Positions 1 to 11,165 of a stretch of 64,000 nucleotides of DNA are shown here, in pieces. The number at the start of each line of letters is the position of its first letter. The first letter of the stretch is position 1. The notes beneath the pieces were generated by a model that was not told the DNA's origin, ran no database searches, and saw only the letters and a program-made list of their open reading frames with translations. Origin of the DNA: Cristatella mucedo (taxonomy: Eukaryota; Bryozoa; Phylactolaemata; Cristatellidae). Where the stretch lies: the NCBI GenBank assembly GCA_009760855.2, contig WPIO01000181.1, positions 430,001-494,000 on the forward strand, given 5' to 3'. Position numbers and translations under genes: made by a program.

Positions 1-84
1 TACCTGCCTACACAATGCCTGCTGCTTGCGGATGCTACCACCAAACGTTGGGTAATGCTTTATATGCAGCATCCGTAAAGAGCT

Positions 85-85
<1 letters not shown>

Positions 86-129
<44 letters not shown>
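86..129. repeat. (GA)n microsatellite
   Basis: Uninterrupted GA dinucleotide run of about 22 units, just before an inverted pair of LINE 3' ends. Confidence 0.95.
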
Positions 130-131
<2 letters not shown>

Positions 132-159
132 AGTTATCAGGGGGCGTTATAAAAATATA

Positions 160-381
160 CAAATAATAATAATAATAATATTGCACTTGATAAAGCGCCC
201 TCAGAGAACTTAATCTCTTTCTAGGCGCTTTACATTTGCTGCAAAGTGATACGCAATAGAATAGTAAGTAAAATCATGCTTGAAAAACAAACAAAATGAA
301 TAACATGGTTAGGGGTGACATGCACAGGGTCAGCATGCAAATGTGGTTAGTGGCAGCATGAACAGTGTCAGCACGCATATA
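160..381 (-). mobile_element. L2-like LINE 3' end, minus orientation
   Basis: Read on the minus strand this is the non-coding 3' end of the commonest LINE of the window. It finishes with the tail hairpin (GCGCC...AGAGATT...GTTCTC...GGGCGCT) and an ATT run, seen here on the plus strand as AAT repeats followed by TTGATAAAGCGCCCTC. The upstream part holds the family's GCATGCTGACCCTGTGCATG-type segment in reverse complement. No coding part is left. It lies head to head with a plus-strand copy starting about 30 bp further on. Confidence 0.8.
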
Positions 382-409
382 TATATGATTATTATTATTA
401 TTATTATTA

Positions 410-685
410 TTGTATGCTCCCAAAGCCTAGAATTCACCACCAATGCACGTCGACATGACATGTCGAACTTTAAAAAGAAGCTTAAAACGCACGTGTTTAT
501 TACAGCATTTGGTTGGTCTTTGTGATTAGTCCTTTGTGTGCATGTATCTACTTACACTATGGCTCCTGCTTGCGTATGCTACCACCAATCATTTGGTAGT
601 GCTTTCTATACAGCATCTGCAAAGTGCCTAGAAAGAGATTCAGTTCTCCGATGGCGATTTATAAGTGCATAATTATTATTGTTCT
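410..685 (+). mobile_element. L2-like LINE 3' end, plus orientation
   Basis: Begins with the end of the LINE reverse transcriptase frame (a trace of the Y-A-P-x-A-W-N-S-L-P motif, broken by stops), continues through the FKKKLKTH-like end and the 3' UTR, and ends in the tail hairpin and ATT repeats near 680. Highly degenerate. Confidence 0.7.
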
Positions 686-983
686 TACTATTGGTCATAG
701 GGCTGAAAGAGCCAGGTTTTTTAACCTCCAGATGCACGTGTCGGTCATATCATACATCAGCAGCACCGGCTAATGAACCGTACAGACTAAGGCGGCGGCG
801 AATGACCAACCAGGCTAAAGTTAACGACAGCCACCCACGCTCAAGAAGGCCCGGGGCGAGCACAGCGGCGCACGGCAGCCCGGTGCTGCAGACGACCGAG
901 AGAATCCCAGAAGCCCCTTTTCTGCCTCCGGCGTGAAGCGGCTGGGAAGCGAAGCTGAAGAAAGTGTCTCGCCTTGTGCTTGT
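686..983. other. Unassigned stretch
   Basis: Moderately GC-rich, no recognised gene. The short open frame at 679-936 has no recognisable domain. Confidence 0.4.
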
Positions 984-1362
<379 letters not shown>

Positions 1363-1717
1363 CTTCGGCTAAAACCACGCATGTGAGCAGAACTCATACA
1401 ACTGCTACGTTCTTGGGATTGAGTACTATAATCACTGGGCCAGCGTAAAAAACAGCTCCGACCTTTCAGATGGAAATCTGGTGAAATGCAGTGCGTCATC
1501 CGGACTCCTCTACATGGCAACCGCAGCCGACAGGCAGCCAATAGGCAGCCAGCAGGTGCCCGGCTGCTGCCACCGAACCCTGCTTACAGGCAGCTCGTCA
1601 GTGGGCTTTAAATGCGTGGAAAAATATTTAAATACGATATTTAAATAGTATTACATTTTATATCTTTCAGAAAATCTAAAATTGCTAAAAGTACACATAC
1701 TATTTATAATTATGCAT

Positions 1718-1803
1718 TTTATAAAGCACCCTCAGAAAACTCAATCTCTTTCTAGGCGCTTTACATTTGCTGGAGAGGAAGCACGATCGAATGGTTAGTG
1801 GTG
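1718..1803 (-). mobile_element. L2-like LINE tail fragment
   Basis: Reverse-complement copy of the LINE tail: the hairpin region (AAAGCACCCTCAGAAAACTC ... AGGCGCTTTACATTTGCTG) and about 40 bp of upstream 3' UTR. Confidence 0.75.
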
Positions 1804-3029
1804 TAACGCCGAAGGCTCGGCGGGGTAGGCTTGACCTGCTGCTTACCTAGCGGCGTAGCCTAGCGCCTACTGCCGTTCGGTGCGCGCCTAGGCGCAATAA
1901 GCTGGCCGCCACGAAACGAGCGTTTCTTGCGCTGACCCGCTTACCGTTACTAAAGGGGGTCGTGAGTCCGCGGCGTGAATTGGAAAGCGAGACACACAAA
2001 TTGGGGATTTTACTGAACTTTATTCGCAAGCGCACAAAGTTGCTGCGCGTCTAGCTCAGTTTTACCTCCACACTCCTCGCACGTTCTCAACAGCACCAAC
2101 ACTCTTGCGGAGGGAATACTTCTCCACACTGAGCGCGAACCTGAGCCTAAACCCCAACCTGAGAACTAGGACTCAGTTTCCACCAGTGCGGAAGGAATAC
2201 CCCACACGCCAACTCAAGCACTCTTGCGGAGGAAACACGTCTCCACACTTGAGCTACTTACATCTATACTGGGGAACGACCCAAATAGACAGAGCTCAAA
2301 CTGGAGCCTAAACCCTAACCGGAGAACTAGGACTCCACACACGCCAACTACGTCTAGCTCGCACCGGCAAATCCTTACGCCGAGACCACGTGCAAGCGCG
2401 CACACACAAAACACAAAAGAAACAGAGAATGCCAGCTCGGGCGCGATTAGACCGTATTCGGCGGAGTCCACCGAATCATCCTAGCGCTGTCTCGTCCTGT
2501 TCCGTCAATCGTCGGCGGACAGCCCGCCCTCCTCCCTCGCTTTCAGAGAAACGAGTGCCCGACGGCGTCGAAGCGCAGAGCCGGACCAAAGACACGAAGA
2601 GACCAAAGACCCAGAGCGAGCGTCGCTCGACTGTTAAATACTTAGCTGAGACAATGGGGCAAGAGCTTAGTGGTATTGGATCCGACACCAGGGCCCATTA
2701 CGGTAAGGAATTAATACCGTCACTAGGCCACTGGAATGTCCCCTCTGTCCAGCTTGAATGGCGAATGGGTTCCAGACGATTCTTTTTGGACAGAGTGATG
2801 GCGAAGGTTGACAGGCCAGCCAATATCAATCAGCAGCTCCCATGGGTATCGGACCAATTCTAAAGGCCGAATCGCCACCGCTGGTCAGATAGCTTCCTGG
2901 CTTGCTCTTAAGCTCTTTCTCTCTAACCGCACTGACGCTCCTCTCTGGCTCACTGCTCCAGGACCAAGGAGTTCTAGCCCGCCGCCGAACCGCTCTTGTT
3001 CGAGCTAACATTCAGCCAAGACCAGCAGG
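1804..3029. repeat. Unassigned stretch with imperfect internal duplication
   Basis: No recognised gene. Between 2100 and 2335 two blocks occur twice about 120-160 bp apart: ACTCTTGCGGAGG followed by a CTCCACACT block (about 2100 and 2218), and GAGCCTAAACCC ... GAGAACTAGGACTC (about 2142 and 2303). This suggests an old tandem duplication inside an unknown element. The frame at 2390-2863 is open for 157 codons but shows no domain. Confidence 0.5.
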
Positions 3030-3034
3030 GCGCT

Positions 3035-3572
3035 ACAGTGGTAGTATGCTCAATAAGCAACAAGAATAAACATGGTTAGAAGTGACATGTACAGGGTCAG
3101 CATGAAAGTATGTTTAGTGGTAGCATGCACAGTCGCCACGCATAACGACATAAAGGTCGACTCACAGAGACTCACTAAATGCTGTCATAAGAAGGTGCGT
3201 TTTTAGTTTCTTTTTAAATGTGGCAAAGTCTGGAGAGGTCGTTACGCAAGTCGGGAGTGATTTCCAGGCTTCTGGAGCATGCGAACAAAGGCACGGTCTC
3301 CAAATTTGAAGTTTGTACGAAGTATAGAGCAATGATGGCACACTAGGTAAGGCGGTTGCTTTCACGACCTCGGTCCCGAGGTCGTGGGCTCGATTCCTGC
3401 GGTGGGCGATCCTTTATCGCTACTGCAAGCGGTGGTGAAAGCCGTAAAGGCTCTTCTGTTGCCATACAAAACGAGGCTGCTTAATCAGCTAGGATTTTTT
3501 TATTTATTTAAAAAGTTAGATTCCTAAAATCTGGTGGTACAATGCTTAGCCTGGTGAGGGAGTAGATCTCAC
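3035..3572 (-). mobile_element. L2-like LINE C-terminus and 3' UTR, split by a SINE
   Basis: Minus-strand LINE copy in two pieces, 3035-3332 and about 3513-3572. Translated on the minus strand the first piece gives the end of the reverse transcriptase ORF (S-H-A-P-E-A-W-K-S-L-P-T then FKKKLKTH). The alignment to the intact copy at 22183-22690 resumes after the tRNA-like insertion at 3333-3512. Confidence 0.75.
3333..3512 (+). mobile_element. SINE C, tRNA-derived, inserted in a LINE
   Basis: Starts with TGATGGCACACTAGGTAAGG (A-box-like) and holds a B-box-like GGCTCGATTCC near 3387-3397. Between them is a perfect 11-bp hairpin, CACGACCTCGG/CCGAGGTCGTG. Ends in a T-rich tail. The same unit occurs at 46335 and, reversed, at 8690, 36487 and 45185. 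Confidence 0.75.
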
Positions 3573-3574
3573 AT

Positions 3575-3755
3575 ATACCACGGAGCTCAAGCCCACAACC
3601 TTGGCCCGGCCTGGTCGGTTCGAACACTTCAACCGCTGGGCCGAGCCAGCAGAGCATAATTTCAATACAAGCGCTTTACGAATGCCGTAGGTTTCAAGCC
3701 CACGACCTTGCTGATTATAGGCAAGCACCTTACCCCTGGGCCAAACCATGGTTTC
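3575..3755 (-). mobile_element. Two tRNA-like SINE B heads in tandem, minus strand
   Basis: Two successive minus-strand segments (about 3575-3655 and 3680-3755) each read as GGTTTGGCCCAG/GCTCGGCCCAGCGG ... GGTCGTGGGCTTGA, the A-box and B-box order of the SINE B head. The LINE-like tail is missing from both. Confidence 0.55.
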
Positions 3756-3784
3756 AATGAAGTGTGCATATCCCGCAGGTATGA

Positions 3785-3965
3785 GCACAGACATTCATGC
3801 GACCATGAATGCACGTACACGTATGTGCGCATGCACGAGTGTGTGTATGTGTGGGCCTGTGTTTGTGCATATGGGTGTGTTGGCGAGAGTGTGCTTGTGT
3901 GAGTATACCTGAGTTCATAAATGTTTATATGTATGCGGGTGTGTGCATGTATGTGCGAGCCTGTG
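3785..3965. repeat. TG-rich low-complexity stretch
   Basis: Interrupted TGTGTG-type sequence mixed with TATG. Frames across it have no domain. Confidence 0.7.
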
Positions 3966-4195
3966 TGCGAAGACGTGCGCCTGGGGCCTCGGCACAGAGC
4001 GATGCCAGTGCAAAGCCTGCACGTGAGATCGGTCAGCCTGAGCTCGAGAATGAAGGATAAGGAGCCAGGATCTGCTAGCAGGGCAGTTGGGTTCATCTTT
4101 AATCTCACAACGTATCACTGAACACATTGCACTTACAGTGAATAATCGTAGCTCATCAACAGTAGAAATTAAAATTGGCGCATACTTGTGTGCAA

Positions 4196-5665
4196 TAAAA
4201 AACTAAGCCAGTTTTGCTCGATCATTCGGCTGCTTTTGATACTATCGATCACCAAGTCCTTTTTGAGCGCCTCTGATCTCGCCTGGGCATCACTGGCACT
4301 GCATTGAAATAGCTCAAGTCCTATATCTGGCTCAAGAGTATTGATGTGAATGGACAAAGATGATCCGAGGTACCTCTGAAATATGGGGTACCTCAGGGCT
4401 CCGTGCTTGGTCCAGTTCTTTTCACGGTTTATACTCTCCCTCTTGCTGACGTGATTGCCAATCGCAATCTAGGCTTTCAATTCTATGCGAATGAAACTGT
4501 GTTGTACCTTTGCTTTTATCCCTTCCAGCCCTCGAGCAAGTCAAATTCTCTCGATTCCCTTACTGCATATATTGATGAAATCTGCACATGGATGGTAGCA
4601 AATTTTCTTAAATTGAATTATGATAAAAAAAATTACTAGTTTTGGGAAAACCAAGTGTGACTCAGAAATTGGAAATGCTAATGCTTGAAATCGACTCTGC
4701 CAGCATATCTCCTATTGAATCTGCACACATTCTTGGTGTCATATTAGAAAGTGACCTTTCATTAGATGAATATCATTAGTTTCACATTAAGTCTGTCTAA
4801 TTTCAGCCACATAGCATTGCTAAAATTCTGGATTTTTTTTTACACAGAACTACCACATCTAACTTGGTCAATGCATTTGTAACATCCCTTCTTGACTTCT
4901 GTAACTCAGTGCATGCTGGTCTACCGGCCAGTGCAATCAGGCGCTTACAGCTGGTGCAAAACTTTGCAGCTAGGCTTGTCTGGGTGAGTGTCGCAGTTGC
5001 CAAATTGCACCACTTCTTGCCGACCTGTACTGATTACCAGTCAACGGATCGACTTCATGGTTTTGTCACTCACTTTTAGGTCACTTCATTCTGTGGCTCC
5101 AGACTATCTCTCTCAGATCTACTCCCCCACCAGGCCGAGCATCGTACCACTCGCTTATAGGAATCCAACAGATTTTCTTCTTTTTTTTCTTCTTTGGCTC
5201 CTGTTAGATCTACTGCCCGACCAGTCTAAGCAACGTACCACCCGGTTTTTGGAATCGAACTATTTGCCTATACCTCGGAAAAACCTCAATTTTTTGGAGA
5301 CCGTGCATTTAGTTCGTATGCTCTCAAAGCCCGGAACTCACTCCCGACTTTCGTCATGATATCCCCTGACTTGCCAACATTTCAAAGGAAATTAAAAAGG
5401 CACTTATTGAGCACAGCATTTAGTGGGTCCCTGTGATTCGTCCTCTACGTGCTTATGCCTGTTGACACTGTTGCATGCTGCCGCTAACTACACTTGCACG
5501 CTGACCCTGTGCACGTCACACCTAACCATATTATTCTTGTTATTTATTGAGCACGCTGCCACAAACCGTTTGATCGTGCGTCCTTTGCAGCAAATGCTCA
5601 AGTGCGTAGAAAGAGATCTAGTTCGCTGAGGGCACTATATCAAGTTTATTCCTACTATTATTAAG
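4196..5665 (+). mobile_element. L2-like LINE, reverse transcriptase C-terminal half to tail (decayed)
   Basis: The longest LINE remnant. Successive short frames give the RT block with S-A-A-F-D-T-I-D-H-Q (about 4215-4255), a G-S-V-L-G-P-V-L-F-T-V-Y-T block (about 4400), the region of the catalytic YADD box now read as F-Y-A-N-E-T (about 4483), then L-D-F-C-N-S ... L-P-A-S and N-F-A-A-R-L (4864-4985). It ends with the family's 3' UTR and tail near 5620-5665. Many stops and frameshifts, and the loss of the catalytic Asp pair, mark it as dead. The family assignment to the L2/CR1 group rests on motif style only. Confidence 0.85.
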
Positions 5666-6956
5666 CGATAATGATTGATTACCCAGATTCTGCTAACCCT
5701 CTACTCTAGTGGAGAAGACAGGGGCGGTCGCACGATGCATTATTTCAGGAACGCATGAAAATCGTGTGGAGATTCTTTAAAACTTGGTAAAGAGCGGCTC
5801 CTTTGCAGTTTGGTTGCCGTCGCACACTGCACAAAACAGCAGCCGACAAGCGACGCCACCAGTTTATTTGACTACGCACCGAGCCGGCGGAAGCGCCACT
5901 GCGTTCCTCGGTTTTTCCGACGCAGAAAACGCAGGAACTGCGTGCCTCCCGCAGACGTTCATCGTCTTCTCCCGGCTGCGGTACCGGAACGCTGCGCTCT
6001 GATTCGTTGGCGTTGTTGCTAACGCGTAGCTGCACTCCGATTGGCTAGTCGGTGGTCAGTGGGCCCTGTAGCCCAGTTCAGGCAGACAACAAAACTAGGT
6101 GCAGCACTGTCGTATGCTGGGGTTTGCATAAACAAACTCAGACCCTTAAAAAATATGTCAAGCAGATTTGAAAATCATTTAAATTAATTTAAAGTGTCGC
6201 AAAATAGGCATGCAGCATTTCAGTTTTCGTACAAGCGAAGCGAAGTGTACCATCGCGTCAACGGGTATATAAGCAAACTTAGAATGAACGCGGACCGTGA
6301 GGGCGATTGGGACGCGGACGGAGGGATGACCAACCGTGTGCTTGTTGAGCTGCGAGTGTCGGCTGAATACACGGTTACTAAAGCCACCTCGGTGTTTCCG
6401 TGTCGTCACCCGTTTGCTGCCAGAGCATCAAGCTACAGCTTTGTCTGTCTGGAAATTTCTAAACTAGCTCAGCCAGCAATATTGCAGGTCCATTGAAATA
6501 AAGAATTTCTTGAAATCAAAATATTGGTATTCTCACATAGAAAAGCTTAAGAAAATATGTACGATCTTTTGCTTTAGGCGCCCTCTCGGCCTTGGCGCCC
6601 TGAGTAATCTGTTCTCCCAGCCCTGCCCACCCCTGCTCTGACCTCTTGCTCTGACCCCTAGCCTCTGACGCTGACCTCGGCGACAGCGTCTCGCTTGTGT
6701 TTGTGCAATACCTGCTTTCTCTTCAAAAAACCTTTGGTTGAAAGCTCGACACTTGACGACGCCCGTGACTTGTTTGCTGTAACTGAGACTCGGCAGAGCT
6801 CGACGAACTGCTCGACATTGTCCTTCTCGCTCAGAAAATGGCGATTGCCTGGCCACTCGTTAAAAACCTACGGAAAGAGAAAATGAAGATACAATTGTGT
6901 CCTGTCACCCTTCTGCCATTCCTATTCGTGATACTTGAATGATTCGTACTAGCACA
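5666..6956. other. Unassigned stretch, part of it dispersed
   Basis: No gene recognised. About 6660-6880 is similar to 29580-29800 (shared TGTGCAA, GAAAGCTCGACACTTGACGA versus GGAAGCTTGACATTCAACAA, TTTGCTGTAACTGAGACT), so at least that part is a dispersed repeat of unknown type. The frame at 6194-6496 has no domain. Confidence 0.5.
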
Positions 6957-7205
6957 CTAATAATAACACACTTGATAAAGCGCCCTCGGATAACTCAATC
7001 TCTTTCTAGGCGCTTTACAATTGCTGCAAGAAAAGCACGCTTGAATGGTTTGAAGTAGCATTTTCTCAATAAACAACAAGTAAAACATCGTTAGGGGTGA
7101 CATGCACAGGGTCAGCATGCAAGTATAGTTAGTGGCAGCATGCACAGTGTCAGCACGACATGTGCAAGGTCAGCATGCAAGTGTAGCTACTGTAGTAGTA
7201 GTTAG
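6957..7205 (-). mobile_element. L2-like LINE 3' end
   Basis: Minus-strand copy with tail hairpin, an A-rich stretch and the TGCATGCTGACC block of the 3' UTR. That block occurs twice (about 7100-7130 and 7150-7185), a local duplication. Confidence 0.75.
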
Positions 7206-8689
7206 CTATGCGACCCTAGCCACCGACCGCGAAGGGCCTCACCACCGCCGACCGGTAGCCAGCGATGAGAAAAGAGCCGGCTATATACGGCCTCGTACTT
7301 ATCAACCTTTTTCAGGGCCACCATCACCAGGGCATCATTGCTGCCGTCAACTGGCACCGTTACGTCGACTTATGACCGCTTCGGTGCCGTTGTCAGTGAC
7401 CAAGTCCGGCTTGAGAGCTGGACCCCGGAGAGCGGGAGGGCGCCACCTGCCGAGAGGCAGGGCGAGCACTGTGACCAAAAGAGCCCCGATCAGGTGAACC
7501 GGAACCGGGTTTCGGCGAGCCGTTGTTGCACGCAGCATCGACCGGCTGCGGCTTAACCGTTGCAGGTGGTCTCGGCCTCAGTGCAGCAAACGCGGCTAAC
7601 CGCGGCTCGTTCTCGATAATCGCTCTCGCTCGCAGTCTTCCAGCTGCTTCATTGGCCTCGCGTTGGCTAAGTAATCCTTGGTCTTGGCTGCATCGACCGT
7701 AATCAAAATGACGGTAGATGCATGCATGCACGCATATCTGCTGTCTGACGATCTGCGAATCACATTGTGAGTGCAAAGTCGCACGCACAGATTTGCACGT
7801 CATTCGATCCACCAAGATGGATGCCAAGATGGATGCCGCTCGTCTTTATTCTCTTCGTCTTCGCGCTCGCAAAAGCGACCTGCTAGCGCCAGATGAGGTA
7901 AATCGAGTCGCCATCGCTGTAAGTGGTAAAGTGCGTCGCGCGATTTTTGTACTGAGACGTGTTTTATGTGACATGTGACAATTTTTGTAATGAAAAACGT
8001 CGAAAATGAGCGCGAAAAGCGCGTCTCTTTACTGCTGCGCTGCTGCTGTTCGCCGCGCGTCTCATAAAGAGAAGAGGCCTCGTGGCACGCGTAGGCAGGC
8101 GTACTACGTACATTTGCAATGACGATTACTCGGAACTTTCAGTGCGCAAAGAGGATTTAAAAAAGGCGCGCCCGAAGAGGAGATCGCGGCACGCGGGTCG
8201 ATTCGTCCTCTTTCTCTTTCGAAACGTCCGAGGATGGCTCGCCGACGATTTGCAGCTCGCCAGTCCACGAGATCGTCAGTTGAGAGAGGGGTCGTAAAGT
8301 GTCATTAAAAAAATACTCCGTAGGGCTGTTCGAACTAACGCCGGCGAAATCGCGAAATCGTCGTCAGACGTGCGATGCAATTGCGGGAAGGGGTGGCCGA
8401 GGTGGGGGTGGGGCGAGCGTCGCGCTAATTAAATCTCTCTCAGCTTCGACTTCGTCACGCCTCTTCTCTTCTTATCAGTACGCACGAGGCTCACGAAAGG
8501 GCGCACGAGGGCGCCCGAGTGCTGCACTGCGTGCGCTGCGTGCTTCTGATAAAGGTCGCAGACCGTGGCAGCGTCCGCTGATTCGCTCTCAGTCAGCTTA
8601 AAAAATCATGAATTCTAACTGATTTAACCTCTTAACTTTGGCCTCTTATGAATAGAGATCGCAGGAATATTATTGCACCGCACCGCCTC
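7206..8689. other. Unassigned stretch
   Basis: Moderately GC-rich in 7250-7570 and 8000-8600 with several CpG-rich frames up to 144 codons. None shows a recognisable domain or credible splice structure. Confidence 0.4.
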
Positions 8690-8770
8690 CTGCAGCAGCA
8701 ATATAGGATCGCCTGCAGCAGGATTTACGCCCACGACCTTGGGACCGAGGTCATGAAAGCCAACCATTCA
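8690..8770 (-). mobile_element. SINE C fragment
   Basis: Reverse-complement head of SINE C: GGATTTACGCCCACGACCTT then GGGACCGAGGTCATGAAAGC. The internal hairpin is slightly decayed. Confidence 0.6.
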
Positions 8771-8775
8771 CTAAA

Positions 8776-9045
8776 TAATAATAATAATTATTATATACTT
8801 GATAAAGCGCCCTCGGGGAACTTAAATCTCTTTCTAGGAGCTTAAAATTTGCTGAAAAGGAAGCATGATTGAATGGTTAGTAGTAGCGTGCTAAATAAAC
8901 AACAACAACATGGTTATAGGTCACATGCACAGGGTCAGCATGCGTGTGCGGTTAGTGGGCAGCCTGTTCAGTGTCAGCAGGCATAAGCACATAAAAGGAC
9001 GAATCACAGGGACCCGCTAAATGCTGCGCTAAATAAAGTTGAATG
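8776..9045 (-). mobile_element. L2-like LINE 3' end
   Basis: Minus-strand copy: AAT tail repeats, tail hairpin with one base change (AGGAGCTT), then the 3' UTR to the CCCACTAAATGCTG-type block at the end of the ORF. Directly adjoins a SINE C fragment. Confidence 0.8.
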
Positions 9046-10371
9046 TGTACTGAAAAGTTCACTGGACGACTCTGATCGGACTATGGAATCGTTTAACGAC
9101 AGTCGGGCCGGGATAACCAGCAAGGCTGACCTTGACACAAGGTCAGTGTCGTCTCGCTCCTCCAGTGGGCTATCGCTACACTCGCTGCTCAGCATCCGTT
9201 CGTCTCTCCGCTCCTTGCACTAAAATTAACATGGTTTTGTGATCGAGCCTTCAGCTAGTTTGCTCTAAAAGTCTTGGACTTGCTTTGAGCTGCGTCACTA
9301 GCCGCGATGACTCTACAGCTTTAAAGTCTGGACGGAAGACGCGTCTTTTCACTGCGCCCAACCGCAATCGTGCTTTTGCATTTCGGGATTCTTTGTGTGC
9401 GAACCAGTTTATGATACAGACTATACTAGTCAGAGGTATTACTTACCAGTTGCAATGCGTCTCTAGATGTTAGTATCAGTGTGCTGGCCTAAGAATTATG
9501 CTTCTTTGCTTTTGAATTCTTGATACAGTACAGAATCCCTAAAATCCTTAGGTATCGACTCTCTTGCTGCGAGCTATAAAGCGCCCAGAATAAGATTAAG
9601 TTCTTAAGTGGGATTTACAGGCAGCTTCGCTTTTGGAAAAAACCTTTGGTCGGTATGAGGCAGCATGGGAATTGAGCGAGTCGTTGGCTAATTAGCAAGG
9701 CTTAGTACGGTGCAAGAGCGAGTATGGCGGTTCGTCAGTAGATTGTAAAGAAAAGTCAAGCTGAGATACTAGATGTGTTCACAACAGTGCACCGGGCAGC
9801 TTCAATGAGAACTGTAGCGGCTACGGGTCTAAAATCCTCTCTCACGCCAGCAGTGAACCTCGTAGGCATTAGTTCCATGAGTGTGCTGAGTATGGCGATC
9901 TAATCTTATCGTATGCGCCTGTATTTACTTTGCTCCGCACCCCTAATTTAAAAAGAGTGCTCGTCGATACCACTGAAACGTGCACCAGGCTGAGAAAACC
10001 TCCCGTTCCGGTTCTGGTGCTGCAGATTCGGTACCGGAGCTTACGGCGACACCGTGGACTGTGGGAGCAGTGCTGGCTGCAATGCAGCAGACGACTGCCG
10101 ATAGGCCGGCGGCGACCACCGCCTCCGGCTCGGTCCGATAAACAGCACCTGCACTGATAACGAGCCTTGGCTCGCAGTTGTCCGGAATAAGTTTGCACGA
10201 GCGCGTCGGCTGAACTCACTCCGACGGGCAGCAGTCATAACGATCGGGCTCACCCTGCAGCAGCAATTGTACAGCGCCCCGACCCTTACTCTCGAGTTCA
10301 ATGAGGGCGCCATCTCAAACGTGGCGCTATTTTTAAAAGGATAGCATTGCGCGCGTAGAGAGCTAGCGTCG
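9046..10371. other. Unassigned stretch
   Basis: No gene recognised. A short AAAGCGCCCAGAATAAGATT block near 9577 may be a worn LINE/SINE tail. Confidence 0.4.
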
Positions 10372-10640
10372 AAAGAAAAGAGTGGAAGCAAAAATCGGCC
10401 GCCAGTCGATGCCGCCGCGCACGGCACGGCGGCAACGGCACGGCGGCAACGGCAACGGCAACGGCACGGCACGGCGTCCTCTAGGTACGTCGGCGGACGT
10501 CGCAGAAGACGTCGCCGACGCGGCCGCGGCGGCGCGCAGTGAGTTACGAAGCGACGCCGTGCTCGTTGCCGTATCGCTGCTCGCTCAGCGCTCGCCGCCC
10601 TCGGCTGGCGCGCAACGAGATTGAAGAGGGACCGCAGAGT
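10372..10640. other. CpG-rich stretch
   Basis: Strongly GC- and CpG-rich, including GGCAACGGCACGGC-type repeats at about 10430-10475 and a CGGCGGACGTCGCAGAAGACGT block. It could be a CpG island or promoter-proximal exon, but no coding frame is recognised. Confidence 0.4.
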
Positions 10641-10868
10641 GTGCGGGCCGCTAATCCAGAGGTTGCGGGATCGATTCGGTGTCTGGGCAAAAATATTTCG
10701 TCTGAGCTACGCCGCCAGTTGAATAGCTGCATTATTTGCACCTGCCGCTAAATGCGCAGGCGAATTATCATTTTTGCCATGTGCTTACGGGCTTTCCTCA
10801 CTACCTCGGTCGGGCGTTCGGAGGCGAGCGACGACGAGGCGGCGGCGGCGGCGAGCGGATCCCGGAGA

Positions 10869-11013
10869 TTCTTATATATAATTCATTTATATAGCGCCCC
10901 AAGAGAACTTAATCTCTATTCAGGCGCTTTACATGTGCCTCGGGGCTCGAGCCCACGACCTCAGCCAGACCTTGTTCCCCGGGGCGAGAGCACCTTAACC
11001 GCTAGACCAAAAT
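10869..11013 (-). mobile_element. SINE B (tRNA head, LINE-like tail)
   Basis: Minus-strand copy. On the plus strand it reads ATTCATTTATATAGCGCCCC, AGAGAACTTAATCTCTATTC, then GGGCTCGAGCCCACGACC (B-box region) and ACCTTAACCGCTAGACCAAA (A-box region). Confidence 0.8.
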
Positions 11014-11028
11014 CTTGTAGCCGCTATT

Positions 11029-11165
11029 TCCGTGAGACGAAGTCTGCTGGCTACCGATTGCGTACCGAAAGCCGCTCAGGCTGTGAGTGTGCTATACAAA
11101 ACTCCCTCGGTATAACACCCACTTAGTCTTTATGGCTTTGCGGAGTTACAGACGGTGAGGCATAA
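11029..11165 (+). mobile_element. LINE-D 3' end
   Basis: Plus-strand copy of the GAGACGAAGTCTGCTGGCTA ... CGAAAGCCGCTCAGGCTGTG ... GGAGTTACAGACGGTGAGG unit that also occurs at 13740, 29085, 48320 and 58812. Confidence 0.7.

Noticed and set aside
3333-3412. Functional tRNA gene
   Set aside because: A- and B-box-like motifs are present but the anticodon region is replaced by a hairpin and the unit is repeated as a SINE.
7393-7827. 144-codon minus-strand frame
   Set aside because: No recognised domain, no splice sites with consistent phase, and competing frames on both strands.
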